Shown here: piece after piece, positions 22,978 to 37,100 of the stretch
Layout: each line of letters opens with the position of its first letter
Position numbering within the stretch: the first letter of the stretch is position 1
Assembly (NCBI GenBank): GCA_008694505.1
Contig: VZDJ01007755.1
Span: 1,751,409 to 1,815,408, forward strand
Source: Cyanoderma ruficeps
Lineage: Eukaryota; Chordata; Aves; Passeriformes; Timaliidae
Reading direction: 5' to 3'
Length of the DNA stretch: 64,000 nucleotides
Notes under the pieces: generated by a model
Told to the model about the DNA's origin: nothing
The model's input: only the letters and a program-made list of their open reading frames with translations
Databases searched by the model: none
Translations under genes and position numbers: made by a program

Positions 22978-25900
22978 TTTCCATCATTTCATATTCCATT
23001 AAGAGTGCATCAAATACGGAGCATCTATAACTCTTGATTACAGGCAAATAACCTTTTATTTCATTTACCAGTTCTTCACAAAACCTGTGTTCGATAAGGA
23101 AGGCACACAATTTAACAGCTCACTTTAATGAGCCCTAAACAGAGACATTTTGAGCTGTTTCTGTAGCTAGTATTCAGAACTACTTGGGGTTTGTCCTACA
23201 CTCCTACGCTGTCCATTTAAAGCCAGAGCTGTTTGTTTGAAAAGCTCCAAGTCCCTCAGTAACCTCTCAATGCAGTTCAATGCAGTACTGCAAACTTTAG
23301 ATGCTTTTTTATCTTAGAAAAATGAATGTGCATAGAGGCACCTTGAAGAGAAAGATGGAGAAGATCTGACTGAGAGATGGAAGGCTTTAGTCTCCCTGTC
23401 TCATTCATTTGCCCATGACACCATAGTGAAGAAGCCAAACACCCAAACCCCAAACAGACTTACTGACTGAGCATATATTGTCACTTTCAAAATAAAAATA
23501 AAATTAGAAAAAAAAATATCCAGTGAAAATATATATGTCAGGAAAAACTTTAGTTCATCATCAGGGATACATCTCAAGAAAATATGCTGCTTAACTGCTG
23601 GCTGTGGACAGCCTTGCCATGAAAATGGTACTGGTGGTGGAAGCTCCAGAGCTGGCATGTGTCAGTCTGCCCCACAAGCTGCCCTACACCCCTGGACTAT
23701 GTGTGATGCCCTTGGTACCCTGAGCTGATTAGGACCCTTAAAATCCAGGAGTTGGATCTTCTAAGCTAATTTTATTTTTAAACCTTGGAAAAATTGTTTT
23801 TAAAACAATATCATTCTGCAGAAAATATTAGAATTCTCTATCTCTGCTGATAACAGTTCTCTTTTTCCTTTTTAGTCACAAGTTATTCCTGAGTTGGAGT
23901 TGAAAGCATCTCGCATGCAGTCACCTCTGTATGGGGCATGGTGTCCTTCCCACAGTATCCTGCCAGCCTTCTTGGCTCCCATCCCACACTCCCTGCTGCC
24001 ATTGGAGACTACATCCACCCTCTTGGCTCTTTCCCATTCACCAGGATCAGATGAACTCCTCTGCAGCAGAATTCAGGTTGGAAGGAGGTGCCTCATCTCA
24101 AACTAGATGGTGCAAAACTATGAAGACATCAGGGAAAACTCTTGTTCCTTTGACAGAAGGAAAAGTAACTCTCACAAACTTATTCGAGTCAGAGTGTGCT
24201 ACTTCACTTTTAAGGAGAAGAGAGGTAGAAGTATATTGTTGTATTAATATATTGATAGCAATGTTTTCTTTTTTTTATAGTTAACTAAGGTTGGGAGTGA
24301 ATAAATAATATAATATAAATTGCTGTAAGAATGATACATCTGCAGCGATCTATTCAAGCTATTCAAACTTTCCTTATATTTAACTAATTCTTACTTTTTA
24401 GTAAAGCCTGAATGCTCCAAATTAAAGTTATAGGGGTTTTTTTAATAGGGAGATGGAGGATTGGTTTCTGATTATGCACTGCTTGCTGAAACAGGATATT
24501 TGATGTAAACTGTGGCTGACAGTTTTGAGCAGATGGCAATTCCAGGGATCAAACTGTGATCACAAGGAAAACATTCAGAAAACATTATCTCTTTGCTGAA
24601 ATATTGTGCCTTCATGAGGAAATTATAATAAAAATACTCCTATAGACAGGAATAAAATCATCCTGGTAAAGTTTTAAAACAATCTTTAGGAAGTGTGAGT
24701 TTTGCCATAAACCCTGAGATAAAATTGTTCATAGTACTGATGCTAGAAAAGATGGCTTGTAATAGAAGGGCTTGAGTCTGCAAAGGAAGGAATGCTAAAG
24801 GGAGATGGGAAAAGAACAGAGATGCCTAAAACATCTCTGAGAAAGGAACATTCTTATGCTCCAGTTCTTTAGTAACAACCTCTGAGTGTTGCCACTCCAA
24901 GAAGGAGCAGCGAAAGCAACCCATCTCTGACAGCCTTTCTAAACATTGTACAGCCTTTCCCAACCCACTTTTTGAGGAATTAAACTAAATGCATATTTTT
25001 ATTTAATTGAAGTGTACCTTCAATTCAGAGGTGTGGTTTGACTGTTCAGTGCATTGAGCCCTGAAAATTGATAGGAAAAATTCATTTGAATACAGTGAAT
25101 GCATATTTTAGTGGACTTTATTTAAAGGATTTCTGCAAAGCCAAATGGATTGTACATCCTTTCTTTTTAGTTTACTTAAAATATTGGGAAAAAAAAAAGA
25201 AAAAAGAAAAGGATTTTATTTCATGGGTCTGTATGGTTTTGTCTTTCTCTTCCCATATAGCATGTCTAAGCCTACTCTCTCAGCTCATTCCTAACAGGCT
25301 AAATCTAATTTGGAAGTTCATGCACTGCTTTAAAACAAAAGGAGTCTTGAAAGTAATTAAACCTGTATAGATTAGTATTTGGGAAGTCTAATTTAGTTCT
25401 AGTTTTACACAGAGAATGTAAGTATATTAATGACTTTGTGTCCTTGTAAATAATATTAATTTTAAAACCTTGTCAAAGCTAATACCTTTCTTTGATTATT
25501 TTCCCTCAACTTTATCACGTCTTTGCTGTTTCGATTTCTCACCATCATTTTTTGGAATAATAGAAAAGAAAAGCAGAGTAATAGGGAAAAAAAAAATCAC
25601 AGAGCCAAAGAAATTCAATATTTAAATGTAGTGGTTTCTGGTTTTGGCCAATGTATCACATTTCTTAGCACACAAATCCTACTGATATATGAATGAGCAT
25701 GCTTTCAGCCTGAGCACGAAATAGAGAAATGTAATTTATACCAAACATCTATATAATTTGTAATTTTCACTGTATAACAGTTTTAATAATAAGTAAACAT
25801 TGTTAAATAATAATATTACAAATATCTGCTGTTTTATTTTTACAATTCTCTGAACTTATTAAACAACAATGATGTCAACTTTGAAATTCTCTTCTTTTTT

Positions 25901-28569
25901 TTTTTTTTTTGTCTTTTTAGTAAGAAGCAGAGGGCAAATGCATAGAAAAGATACTCCTCACTGCCAAAAGGAATTTCATCCAAGTCCCGGCAAGATCAAT
26001 AGTGAATACAAGTCACATTTTCCTGAACATTTGTTAGAAATATGTGAAATGAACTGCTGGTGGTTTCCTTTTTGTGCTGGATAGATGTGTTTACACATTA
26101 CTAGGAAAAGGAATTTAGTTGGCAGCAAATTTAACACGAAAGTGAATACAAATGAATAGCAAATGTGTATGGAGATATCTTAGAGCACTTTGAAAGCACT
26201 ACAGGAGTGAATACAGAAAGTTGCACTTCTGAGTTTCTTCAGCTTTTGAACATGTGTCAAAATTGACTCTGAATTATTTTTCAGCTTACTTTCTATGCAT
26301 CTTATCAAATAATATTTTAAAGAGGTATCCATTTAATATCTAGATAGCATGGATACAGATTGATCCAAAGAAAGATACAGAAAAGGGATTTGAATAATGA
26401 GGTTGTTAATTCTTCTAAAGATTTTATTAGCATTTTGCATTTTCTCCTCATCATAAATGATAAAGTAAATGAAACATAGATGAGGAAGAAGAAAACCATA
26501 AGCACATTTAAAAATTATTTCAAAACACTGAGTGAAACGGAACTAGATGTTGGATGTACTGCAAAAGACAGACAAAAATATGACATTGTCTCATGACTCA
26601 TAGTCCAGACTGAGTATACTGGTAGGATATTTAAAGCTACAAAGCCAGTATGAATGAAAGAATCATCAGTCAGATACTTTGCACATCACACCGCATCCCA
26701 ACACTCCTGCATCACACCACGAGAACTGAGAGGAAACCAGCCATATAAAAATCCTAGTAAAGTAAAAGACAACATCTCTTCAGACTTCTGCATTAAAGCC
26801 AGATATTTTTATGCCACATCTTCTTTGGTTTAATGGTAGTTGCTATAAAACACCCTTCAGTAATGAATTGAAATAGAAAATTAAATACAGGATCTCTCTG
26901 TCACACCTTTCTTTTTAAAGAAACTTTTAAAGTCATAAAATGATAGTATTGTCATCTTTCATTGAGGTCAATAGAACATTAATTCATTATATTTATGATC
27001 TTGAAAATCAGTCTTTGTCATTCCTTGCTGTGATCCTATTTATTTCCAGAATAAATATAAATATGTTTTGCTACTGAGCAAAGCAAGGATTATTTCTAAT
27101 AAGCTTGTTTTTCTGTTCTGTATGCAGAGATTTGGACACTACTTACCTCTTATACAGTGGAGGAAAAAAAGCCCATTGAGCTCATAACTGTCCCTTAAAA
27201 TCATATTTTTGTGCCATAAGGATATTGTTGTTTCTTGTGGGAAGCATTAGATTTCTAAGTGGTCAATAATGTTTGTTCTTTTTGTTGAATAGTAGGCTAG
27301 TCATTTCAATATATTTCATTTTAAAACATTTTAAAATTGAAGTTCTGTAGTACAACAAGTATTCTGCTTTATAAGGCAATAAAAGCTTTAAGAAAGACAT
27401 TTCAAACTTCCACAATAAAAGCAACTAAACCCTAATCCCAGTATTGCCACAGAGAACTGAGGTTTTGTGTAATAGCTTAGGTTGATGGTTTCAGCCATAA
27501 TTAGAAACGTCTTCCTGTGTTTCTTGACTATTGTAAACTACTTCAGGAAATCATTCCTTTTTGAGGAAGGAAAATGAGGGTGAGGAAAATGTTTATAAAG
27601 AAATGCAGTGCAGAGTCCACAAAATATTGTCTATTGCCGAAATAGAAGATGGCAAATGAACCAAAGGGTTTAGCCACTAAAATACACTCCATGATCACAA
27701 GAAATATCTCCAAGATGCCTGTCTCAGGTGGGTGCCTGGCAGGACTTCTGCCTATATACATGCACAAAACAGCTGCCCCATTGTCATGCTTTGCAATGCT
27801 CAGCCTTGTCTCTAAAACAATCTTTCTTAGAAGATTAGTTTAATAATCTGTTTGCCTATTCCCTGTGGCTGACCCAGTCCAGGAGGTGAGCCTGGGCTAT
27901 TCTCCATGTTTGCTACACTGGGTTCCTTACAAAACATTGCTGTCACACCCCGTTTCATTTGAAGCGGTATCTCTGTAAATTGTACCTTGTGTATTGTATT
28001 AGTTCTTAATTAGTAGCTTTTTTAATAGCCCACCCATGCAGGAAGTGAGAAACTTGTATTCACTTCTTTCTTAGAGCAGAAGACATCCAAATCCTTATTT
28101 CACATTTAATGAGTGTGTCAAATGGCTAAGCAAGAAGGCAGTTAGGATTCAGGTATACTCTGGACTCTTTGTTGAAGTCCTTCCAGAGGAAAAATACAAA
28201 TTCTTATGGCCATGCAGCTGAAGCGCAGTAAATACGTTTTAAAAGGGACAGAAGTGCAATTGTACATTTAATGTTTAACACATATTCAACTTCATTGTGA
28301 AGATTTAAGTCCAAAATGGGTCAATCCACTAAAGGTCTAAATGCAAAAATGTTACTTTCTGTGCTTCAGCCAGAATTTTATGTTCTAAATCCCTGCGGGC
28401 TCTACTGTAAGAGCCTAGGGTCTATAGTCAAGAATTAAAGTAGCAGCAAAAGAGCCCAGATGCTGAGGACAACTCTCTAAGGTGAGTTATATTGGCCTAC
28501 ATTTTGCTATGTGGGATCAATATGTTACGTCCTCACAGCGTATCACTGAATTATAATGTGCTTTGTGTT
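22978..28569. other. Intergenic, nothing recognised
   Basis: 5.6 kb of AT-rich DNA. An 18-mer (ACCCTTAAAATCCAGGAG) at 23734-23751 also occurs inside the LTR-like element at 22686-22703. No gene or clear repeat was recognised. Confidence 0.5.
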
Positions 28570-28830
28570 TAAAGGGGCTTAATAGATCCTTTAGTTCCAA
28601 TTCCCCTGCCATGGGCAGGGACACCTTCCACTAGAACAAGTTGCTCAATGCCCCATCCAGCCCTGCCTTGAGCACTACCAGAGATGGAGCATTCAAAACT
28701 TCTCTGAGGAACCTGTTCTCTGGGGAACACCCTCACAGTTATGAACGTCTTCCTAACATCTAATTCAAGGTATCTTCTTTCATCTTAAAGCCATTACACT
28801 TCTTGACTAGACCTGAACTAGTTCCTTCTT
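28570..28830 (-). mobile_element. CR1 LINE 3' fragment
   Basis: The plus strand reads the reverse complement of the CR1 3' region: TTTAGTTCCAATTCCCCTGC, CATGGGCAGGGACACCTTCC, ACTAGAACAAGTTGCTCAA, GCCCCATCCAGCCCTGCCTT, then CGTCTTCCTAACATCTAAT. The terminal microsatellite is degraded. The 5' part is missing. Confidence 0.85.
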
Positions 28831-31800
28831 ATTCTCTAGGAAGAAGTCAGCTTGTAGGCTACAGAATGTGCTACAAATAATCCAGTCGAAAATACTATTT
28901 GTACCATTAGCAAATTTTCATAACAGCCTTCCCTCCTGTCTGTCAGAATAAATGCTTGCAGCAGACCTTAATCCTCATGTTTATTAAATGGAAAATCTCC
29001 TCTGTAACTCCAGTGGGAAAGTACCAGGAATGTAGATATTGCCTTTTTGACTTTTACCTTGTACCATGTGTTCCTCACATGTTATTTAGTATCAAATAGA
29101 AGTATTAATATGGATGTGTGAAGCAAGATCTTGAATTCTTCAGAAAATCTCAGATATTTTAGTGAACTTTTATAGAGGTCCTACTGCATTCTAACCAAGT
29201 GACAGAAGGTAATTTATCCTGGAGAGTGTGACATTCTTGAGATTAAAAGAACTTAAAATTTAAGGCACTTTAAAACAGAACCAACAAAACAAAATCAACA
29301 AAAAAATGAAAGAAAAAAAAAGAATGAGTAGTGTAGTGGCTGAGATCAGAAGAATTTCAAAGCTGGTTTTAAATAACTTCTTCCTAATCCCTAAGAAAGC
29401 ACAAAGAATTCTTTCTACTAGAAAATGTATCTGTGCTGGGGAACTTTTCTTCATTTACTTCAGTTTCAGCATCTCCTTAGCTTTATGCATTTGGTACATT
29501 GTAAACCTTGTTCTGATCAAATCCTACAGTGGGTAATCCACTGAAATCAAGCTACAGAAAGGCATTCTGCTTAAGCACTTTGAAAGATTTCCATGATTAA
29601 AAACATGGATGTTATAAAAACTAAAACATTAGAAATATTGAAGTGCTTAGGTTAGAGGTAACGTGTGTTTTTATCTAGATACAACTATAGACTAAATTTG
29701 TGCTCAAAATAGGTCATCTTCCTTAGCACATTTCATAAAATCAGACTGTTAATAAAACTGTACTGCGCTTTTATGGAGCTTATGGAGACAAAAGAAGGTA
29801 TGGACGCAAACAAAATGCCTGAGATTTAACCAACATTTCAGAGACAGATTCCACAGGACAAAAGAATAAAGTAGCAATTGCTTCAAATTCACTGATCTTC
29901 TGGCGGACTTTCTTACCTGGTGCAGTATATCCCACTCATACAGGTTCTCAGGGAGCTGAAGGCTCACATCTGAGTGCCTCCATGTGGGTTGCGCAGACAC
30001 ATTGACTGCAGATACCCTGTGAACCAGTGAAACAGATTTTGTATATGCAGCTCTTGACTCTTAGATTTTCTCCTTTGTAGTTGTTTCTAATTTCTTTCTT
30101 GCCATATTGGTTTTTTCTTCACTCTCTTCAGTTTAAAAGTGTTCAGTCTTCCTTTCTATGAGGAGGAGGAGAGGGGAAATAACAGCATGGGTGCTATGAA
30201 CTCAGATTTACTGTGTGATGGCAGCTCCATTCCTCATGTATAAATGAACCCTGCAAGATGTATTTCTGCTTTTCTATTTTCAGTGACAGCAGTATAAATT
30301 GTGTCAAAAGGTCTGACAGTTCTTTTTTGGAGCATTTGGATGAAAATGTTGTTCCATACATGCACTTCACTGCCTGCACAGTTAATATGGACGTGGCTTT
30401 TGCCACACTGGAATGCATACATGGGTTTGCAAAAAGATAAGAGTGTTCAAAGGGTAAGCCTATGGATGTGAGAACATACAAGGAGATTTAACAACTAAAC
30501 AGAAAGCTAGATTAAAGGGTGGCATCTTTTCACTATGTTCCTTCCTTTACTAATGTCAGCTCTCTCTCATTTCCACTCAAAGGTGGATGAAGCAGTACAT
30601 CTCCTGCAAATGGGCTGTGTCAAAACAACATAAAGCAAAAGGAGCACAGGAGCATTTACTGCTTTCTTGTTCCACCATAACCCATTAGTGCATCACACCT
30701 GCCAGTAATGTAAATATTATAGTCTCACTGTATTTGAACAGACATTTAAAGTATAAATATAAGAGAGAAAATATGTGAAGGGATGTTTAGAAAAGTGACA
30801 TCTTTCTCATTTATGAGCTGACTATTAAACAACAGGTGTTTTCTCGTTTGGTTTTTTTGTTCGTTTTTTTCTTTGGAGTTATGTTGAAAACTCCCGAAAT
30901 ATATTAGGTTGATAAGAAAATAAATGAGGTTTTCTGAGCACTGGACTGAAAGATAATACTGCAGTGAAACACTCTTTTTCCTTCCATGACTCTATGCCAG
31001 TTGTTTGACCTCTCTGCCCAGTCTAAAAGAAAATCTGTAAAGCCAACAGGAAGAATAACAGCTCTCTATCTCTGTATGATATTTGAAATACTCAATGTTT
31101 GTAGATTACTTTGAACTAGAGATCAGTCAAGCATGAATACAACTCCCCATCAGGGGTGGAAGATAGTAGCCCTCCACTGCTGTAACGTCTGGTGGAACCT
31201 TTGTCCTTCTCCCATCATGCCTATAACAGGGTGATTATTTTCTCTCTTCATCTGATCAAGCATGATTTTTTCGTTAAGAAACAGTGACATTTCCTAATTT
31301 TTTTTTTGCATATCATCACCAAGGGAATGATGCATTCACTTAGTTCAAATAAGTTTTTTCCAGTTCCATAAGGATTCTAGATGGTTTTTTTCCTTTCCAT
31401 TTTGAAACAGAGAAGAAAATGCAATAATTTTTGCAAACAAGTAATTCAAACCCAATTTTAATCTTACATTAGAAAGCTTCTTTTTTAAAAAAAATTTTGC
31501 CCTCTACATTTGCTGTTTTTTAAAAAAATAATTAGAAATTCAAATGAGCTGTTTACAATGACAAAATCTGGGAATTTTTTTTGGAAGATGAAAATAGGAT
31601 ATTTTCCATTTTGAAGTGGGAGGGCTCTCCACACTCGAATTGATTATTTCCCAGATTTCAACACTGACATGACAGAGATTGAAGGAACTGAGGTATCTGA
31701 GATGTGTTTTATCTGCTGAATGAAAACCACAACACCAAAGAATTCTCCCACATCCTTGCTGCTTTTGTATTTCCTGATGCAAATTTTCTCAGTAAGTACT

Positions 31801-32865
31801 GACAGGAAATGTCATGATGGTAGGACAAGTAGTTGTGAGACTGAGGCGTATCTTTGGAGGGCAGTTGTTAAAAAACCAGTGACCAGAAGTCCTCTGCAGG
31901 TTGCTTGAGTGCCTGTAGCTACAACAGTAGAGTACCTTTCCCACAGAAGAGATGAAGGTCAGGGTGTGATGGTCTAGAGCTCCTAATACCCAGGGAATTC
32001 ACTGCCACTCAGTTATCTACATGACAGGGCTTTGGCGCCACTAACAGGGCTGCAGAGATAGCAAAGCAGAGGAAACACTCTGGCCTGGTTAGACACTGTG
32101 GAGTGCAGCAGAGCCAGAAAGTTTATCTGTTAGCTGGGTACATCACACCCTGAAATGGCAATGACTGTATCACCAGACATTCTGGCCAAAGAGAAGGATC
32201 CATGTGCAATCAGAACCAGACCAACCATCCAGGAAATTTCAATGTCACTTGACCGAGCTTGTCCCAGTACCAGACTGTTTTGTTTCCTCAACATCAGGCA
32301 TGTACTTATATATGGCTAGTGCCATGTGTTGAGTACTAACCTATTGTTAGCCAAAATATATTTTCCATTGATTTTAATTCCTTTTTTAACCTCAATTTTT
32401 CAAAAGGCTTAACTGTGCTTTTGGTTTTGCACTTTGTTTATCTTATGTCATAATATTGAACATGAAAGCATTATTCAGAAGTTTTGTTGCTTTTTACTTT
32501 ACACTAGAAAGTCAAATTGAGGAGAAAAAATCCCCCAAATACTTTTTCAGAGTATATGGTAAAAAAGGAGAACCTAAATGATATTTCTCGTGTGACCCCA
32601 TAAGAAATGCATGTAAATATTTTCAGCCCAAGTCCTAAAAGACCAGACAGTTTCGTGATGGTGGGTAAGGGGACAATTAGCAACCATGGGGAGCTTCAAG
32701 ATTTCATATTCACTGCCACTACAAACATTTTCAGTTGCATTAATACAGTTGTTCATGACAGTTACCTAAACATGCCAGCAGATTGCACACATACCTGTTC
32801 CTCCTGGTTGCAAATTATGTTTGATGTTTTTCCATCCAAAGTTTACATGAGTTCAGTCTCAATAA
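28831..32865. other. Intergenic, one terminal-inverted-repeat candidate only
   Basis: Four kilobases without a recognised exon or RNA gene. The segment at 31959-32153 has perfect 13-bp inverted ends and is listed separately. Confidence 0.5.
31959..32153. repeat. Segment bounded by a 13-bp perfect inverted repeat
   Basis: TCAGGGTGTGATG (31959-31971) and CATCACACCCTGA (32141-32153) are exact reverse complements about 170 bp apart. CAGGG ends recall hAT-type transposon termini, and the segment has a composition distinct from its flanks. However, the 8-bp flanks do not match as a hAT target duplication would, and there is no transposase. In a 64-kb window one such pair could arise by chance. Confidence 0.3.
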
Positions 32866-33008
32866 TCACATTCACAGGATGAATAAAGTTGGAAGGGACC
32901 ACAGAGGGTCACCAGATCCAACCTCCCTGCTCATGCAGGGTCATTCTAGAGCACAGAGCACAGGCTTACATCCAGATGGTTCTTGAATATCTCCAGTGAT
33001 AGTGCTGG
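32866..33008 (-). mobile_element. CR1 LINE 3' end fragment
   Basis: Starts with TCACATTCACAGGATGAATA, continues AAGTTGGAAGGGACCACAGA, then CCAACCTCCCTGCTCATGCA, GGGTCATTCTAGAGCA and CTTGAATATCTCCAGTGATA. This is the reverse complement of a CR1 subfamily 3' end, different from the one at 291-520. Only about 140 bp remain. Confidence 0.82.
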
Positions 33009-33558
33009 ATAAGGACATTCTGTTCTAAATCATAGAACATACTCAAAAGATGACAAGCCATGGTATCCTAGGTTCCATATCCTTCGATTATGGAAGATTT
33101 AATGGCTAGAGCTACTCCCAAGTTACTGCAGAAAGTATAATGAATATTAGATTTTCCCACATCAATACCTCAGAATCAACATTTAAATTGCCAAAATTAC
33201 TTCGTCTACCTCATGGGAAAGATGTCGTAACATTAAACTAAATTCTCAGCTACTTTGAAATGCAGAATAAAAAACCTGGAAGAAAAGGCACTAAGGATGT
33301 TTTTTGAATATGTGATTCAAATGTTCTTTTCCAGACAATATACAAAAAGGATTAAGAAATGTGGTTTATTCTTTATTATGTTGACTGAATAATGTATGAG
33401 ACAACAACCTAGCTCTACCAAATATTAGAAACCTATGTCCATTCCAAACTCCATCTCCCTTTGAAGTCAGTCTGATGCTAAGTACAAAGTGTCTTCATGG
33501 ATTTGGGCTTCAAATTTTATGCTGCTTTTAAGCCCTGAGCTGAATTTTTGAAGGGATT

Positions 33559-33598
33559 AAAAAAAAAAAAAAAAAAANNNAAAAAAAAAAAAAAAAAA
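33559..33598. repeat. Poly-A tract containing a 3-base gap
   Basis: An A homopolymer broken by NNN at 33578-33580. The Ns mark uncertain length in the assembly. The tract sits directly 5' of a CR1 coding fragment. Confidence 0.9.
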
Positions 33599-33599
33599 G

Positions 33600-34143
33600 T
33601 TCCTACAGGTACATTGGCCAGAAAGTGAAGATTAAAGAAAATAGTAAGACAGAAATTGTGACAACCAATATGAAGGAAGCTAAGGAACTGAACAATTTTT
33701 CTCCTGTTTTCAGTGGTAATCTGTCTTCCTACATGTTTCAAGACTCTGAACCTTAAGGCAGCACCAGGGACAATGAAGTCCCTCCTATTTTAGGACAAGA
33801 CCAGGTTCAAGACCACCTGATGAACCTAAGCATATATCACACCATGGGACCTGACAAGTTGCATCCCAGAGTCCTGAGAGAATAGGTTGATGCTGCCAAG
33901 GTGCTGTCGAGGATATTTGACAAGTCATGGCAGTCAGGCAAAGTCCTCAGTGGCTGGGAAAAGTGAAACAGCAAGACCGTTTTTTAAAAGGGTGGAAAGG
34001 ACAACCCTGGAAACTACCCACTAGTGAGCCATACCTCAGTGCCTGGTAAGATTGTGGAACAGATCCTCCTGGACATGTCAACAAGCATGTGTGATGGGGA
34101 ACATACATTGAATAAGTCTCTCCAGAGATCCCATGGATTTTAA
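33600..34143 (+). pseudogene. CR1 LINE ORF2 remnant (region before and into the reverse transcriptase)
   Basis: Plus-strand translation in shifting frames gives stretches typical of CR1 ORF2 between endonuclease and RT: KEAKELNNFSPVFSGN, then HTMGPDKLHPRVLRE, SRIFDKSWQSGKVLSGWEK, GGKDNPGNYPLVSHTSVPGK and IVEQILL. In-frame stops (TAG after RVLRE, TGA after GWEK) and frame changes show it is dead. Only the middle of the ORF is left; no 3' end follows directly. Confidence 0.85.
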
Positions 34144-34187
34144 TGAATCCTTACATGGATTACATGAATCCTTACATGAATCCTTTC
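34142..34187. repeat. Short tandem repeat, 21-bp period
   Basis: ATGAATCCTTACATG occurs at 34143-34157 and 34164-34178, with a partial third unit after it. It directly follows the end of the CR1 remnant. Confidence 0.7.
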
Positions 34188-37100
34188 TCATGGAGGCAGT
34201 GGTAATTACTCTCAGGCCAGCATAGCACAGTTAAAAGAGTGAGAAATGAAAAAAAATGCTTGCAAAATCTTCTGAAACCACTTATTTTTGGTAAATTGGC
34301 TCTCTGTCTATTTGACAGACTTATGTACTCAAGGGGCATAATATTCCTGATCCTAAGAGTTACCAACCAAAATGATTGTGTATCCAAGAGTCACAACATA
34401 TCCTTGGAAGAAGTACGCGGAAAGATCAGCCAGCTGGGGACTTCAAACACAGATGAAAGACGTTTATAACTCCCTTGGGGTTAAAGATTTCAGATCCAGG
34501 TGTCTTGGTGGATCTGGGCATATGCCAGTGTCACAGCCAGAGAATATATGGACAGTCTTAAAAGCCTTCATGGTTTGAACACACTAATGACTTGTGTTTG
34601 TCACCCTAGGGAGTCGCTGGAAGAGCAGATGGCTGAACTCGAATCCTGTCAATGGCAATCAGATGTCCAAACCAACAGATCCATTTTGCTACCTTGAGTG
34701 TTTTCGTTTAAAGTTCTGATGTTTAGAAGAGTTTAGTTTTTAATGCACTGCCCAGGACATCCATGGAAAAGTTGGATACCTTTTGCTGGTTTGGGTTGTG
34801 GAAAAGTGGGAAACACAGGACTTTCAGTTTCATCAACCTAAACCAGCCAAGGGTATGTAGTGCCCTGTGCAAATATGTATTGTGGTTTTAGCTTGAAAAC
34901 AAAAATATAACAATTCTAAATATAAAAAAAATGGTTTAGATAGAAAATATGCTGCATATAGAAGAAACAGTTTTGGATAGAATAAGCTAGTAAAACCTTG
35001 AACCTTGCCTATATTCCATTGCTATGCTGCACACAGTGCACAAACTAGGTAAGGAATGTTCTGTTATTGCTGAGACCTGTAATTAGTGACTTTAAAATTC
35101 TATTAAGAAGCCATTTTATTTCAAAAACCTGTTTTCAGACTATAAACTGAAAATACTACTATGGCAAAAGCCACTAAAAATCACTAACCCACAAAGACTC
35201 AGATTAGCTATGTTCTCTCTTTACTCCTACTACCTGTTATATCCTACTTTGACCTGGATTGTAAAGCAGGTGAAGTGAAATCTGTGGATTTGTATTGTGC
35301 ATAGTGCCAGGAAGCCATGATTGTAACATCTGGATTCTACCTCTGAAAAAAGAGCAATTGCTTGTGGAATCTGCTTGCACTATAATTGAATATTGTCTGC
35401 GGTGGAATGTGCTGTACTTGAATTGCCTGGTTTCAGGTTCCCCTGTGCTCAAGCACCTGCTCTTCAGTAGCCTAACCAAATCAGTTCACAATTCTACATA
35501 GAATTACTGCATTTTGTCTTGGGTTTGTTTTCTTTTTCCTCATATATGGTGCTACCATCTTCCCTAATTCACAGCAATCACTGATGTGAATATTCTCAGT
35601 GCAGTCCTTTTTGTATCCACAAGCCTTGCTCAGCTGTCAAGTCATAGCAATGTTTTAGCTGCAGTTTTCTGCTCCTTTCTTCTTACAAAATTAAATACTT
35701 GTCCATCTGGATCGTATATTTGAGTTGTCTTATTAAGATTTTTTTCTGCCTTTTTGAAGAACTTTAAGAATAGCCTTTTTTCATGGAAGATTTCATGGAA
35801 GTTTGGAATTGATTACTGTCAGATATATACAGCTGTATAACATACTTCACATCTTGGCCCAATTTTTTAAAGCAACATATGTAGCTAAATATGAATTTGT
35901 AAACGCATATGTATAACTATTTTGCTATTGATACTACATCTTGGGACATTTTAATCTCTGGTCAAAACACATATGTAAATACATTTTTTAAAAAATACAA
36001 TGGCGAATATAATTCACATTATCTGGTGAGAATTTCAGCCACCAGTTGCAACAGATCCAGCTTTGTTTCTCTTCTGAACAAGTAACAGCCACAAAATTCA
36101 TGTATTGACTTCATATTGGACAAAATCAAGATGCTTAAGATGGATTTAAAATGGTAATACTGAACCCATTAGCTAAGACAAATAGTACAGCGAGAGAAGT
36201 TATTAGATCCACTTGGTAGTGGACCTATTTGTAAGGAATTCTAAGGTACTGTCATGTTGTATAAATCCTTTTGATGGATATTCCACAACAACCAAGATTT
36301 TACTCTCAAAACTGGACTGCATAACTGAGGTTATTTTCTTCTATTACTGCTATTACTTTCTAATTACATTGCTCTATTTTCTCTTTTTGCTTTAGTTTGT
36401 TGAATTCTGAAGCACAGTCTATAATGATTATGCTGCTTTCATTAACTAATAAGACATTCAACTGAACAGAGGTTCATTAGCTTTATTGCCCCAAAGTTGA
36501 AAATTTTTCACATCAGTTCAGTGTAAGTGCCATAAGCAGACTGATGGCTGTGTGCAATTGCATGTCAGGTTTTCTTTTCTGTCATTAGGGAAAGTGCAGG
36601 AAGAAACTGTGTGTATATACTGAACACTTCATCAGCTGGGATTTGCTCCTTGTTGTATTGTTTCCAACAATACAATTTTTAATTTAGATTGAATAGGGAA
36701 GTAAACGAAGTCAGCTTACTGTGTTTGTAAGACTATTATTAATATCCAAGCTAATATTTACAGTCCTGACACAATCCACCTAATAAAGTTTCTACTAATG
36801 TTATAAACATTAAAAGGGACCCAATGTAAATATTTAAATCACAGAGATCCTCATCCAGCTTCAGAAAGGGTATATGGAGGTGACAGATGCAGACAGTATT
36901 TCAAGTCTGATAACCAGCTTCTGACAGAGGCAAAACATGACCTAAGTCTGATGAAGAATTAGTAGAGCCCATTTTTTCATCATCTGATAACTCAGTTATT
37001 ATGAGTTAGTTGAAAGACATGCAGCATTTTCAGGTTTGTGGCTTGAATGTGAAACTGTCTTAGACACAAGCACCTTACAAATCTCTCTAACACTTCCTTA

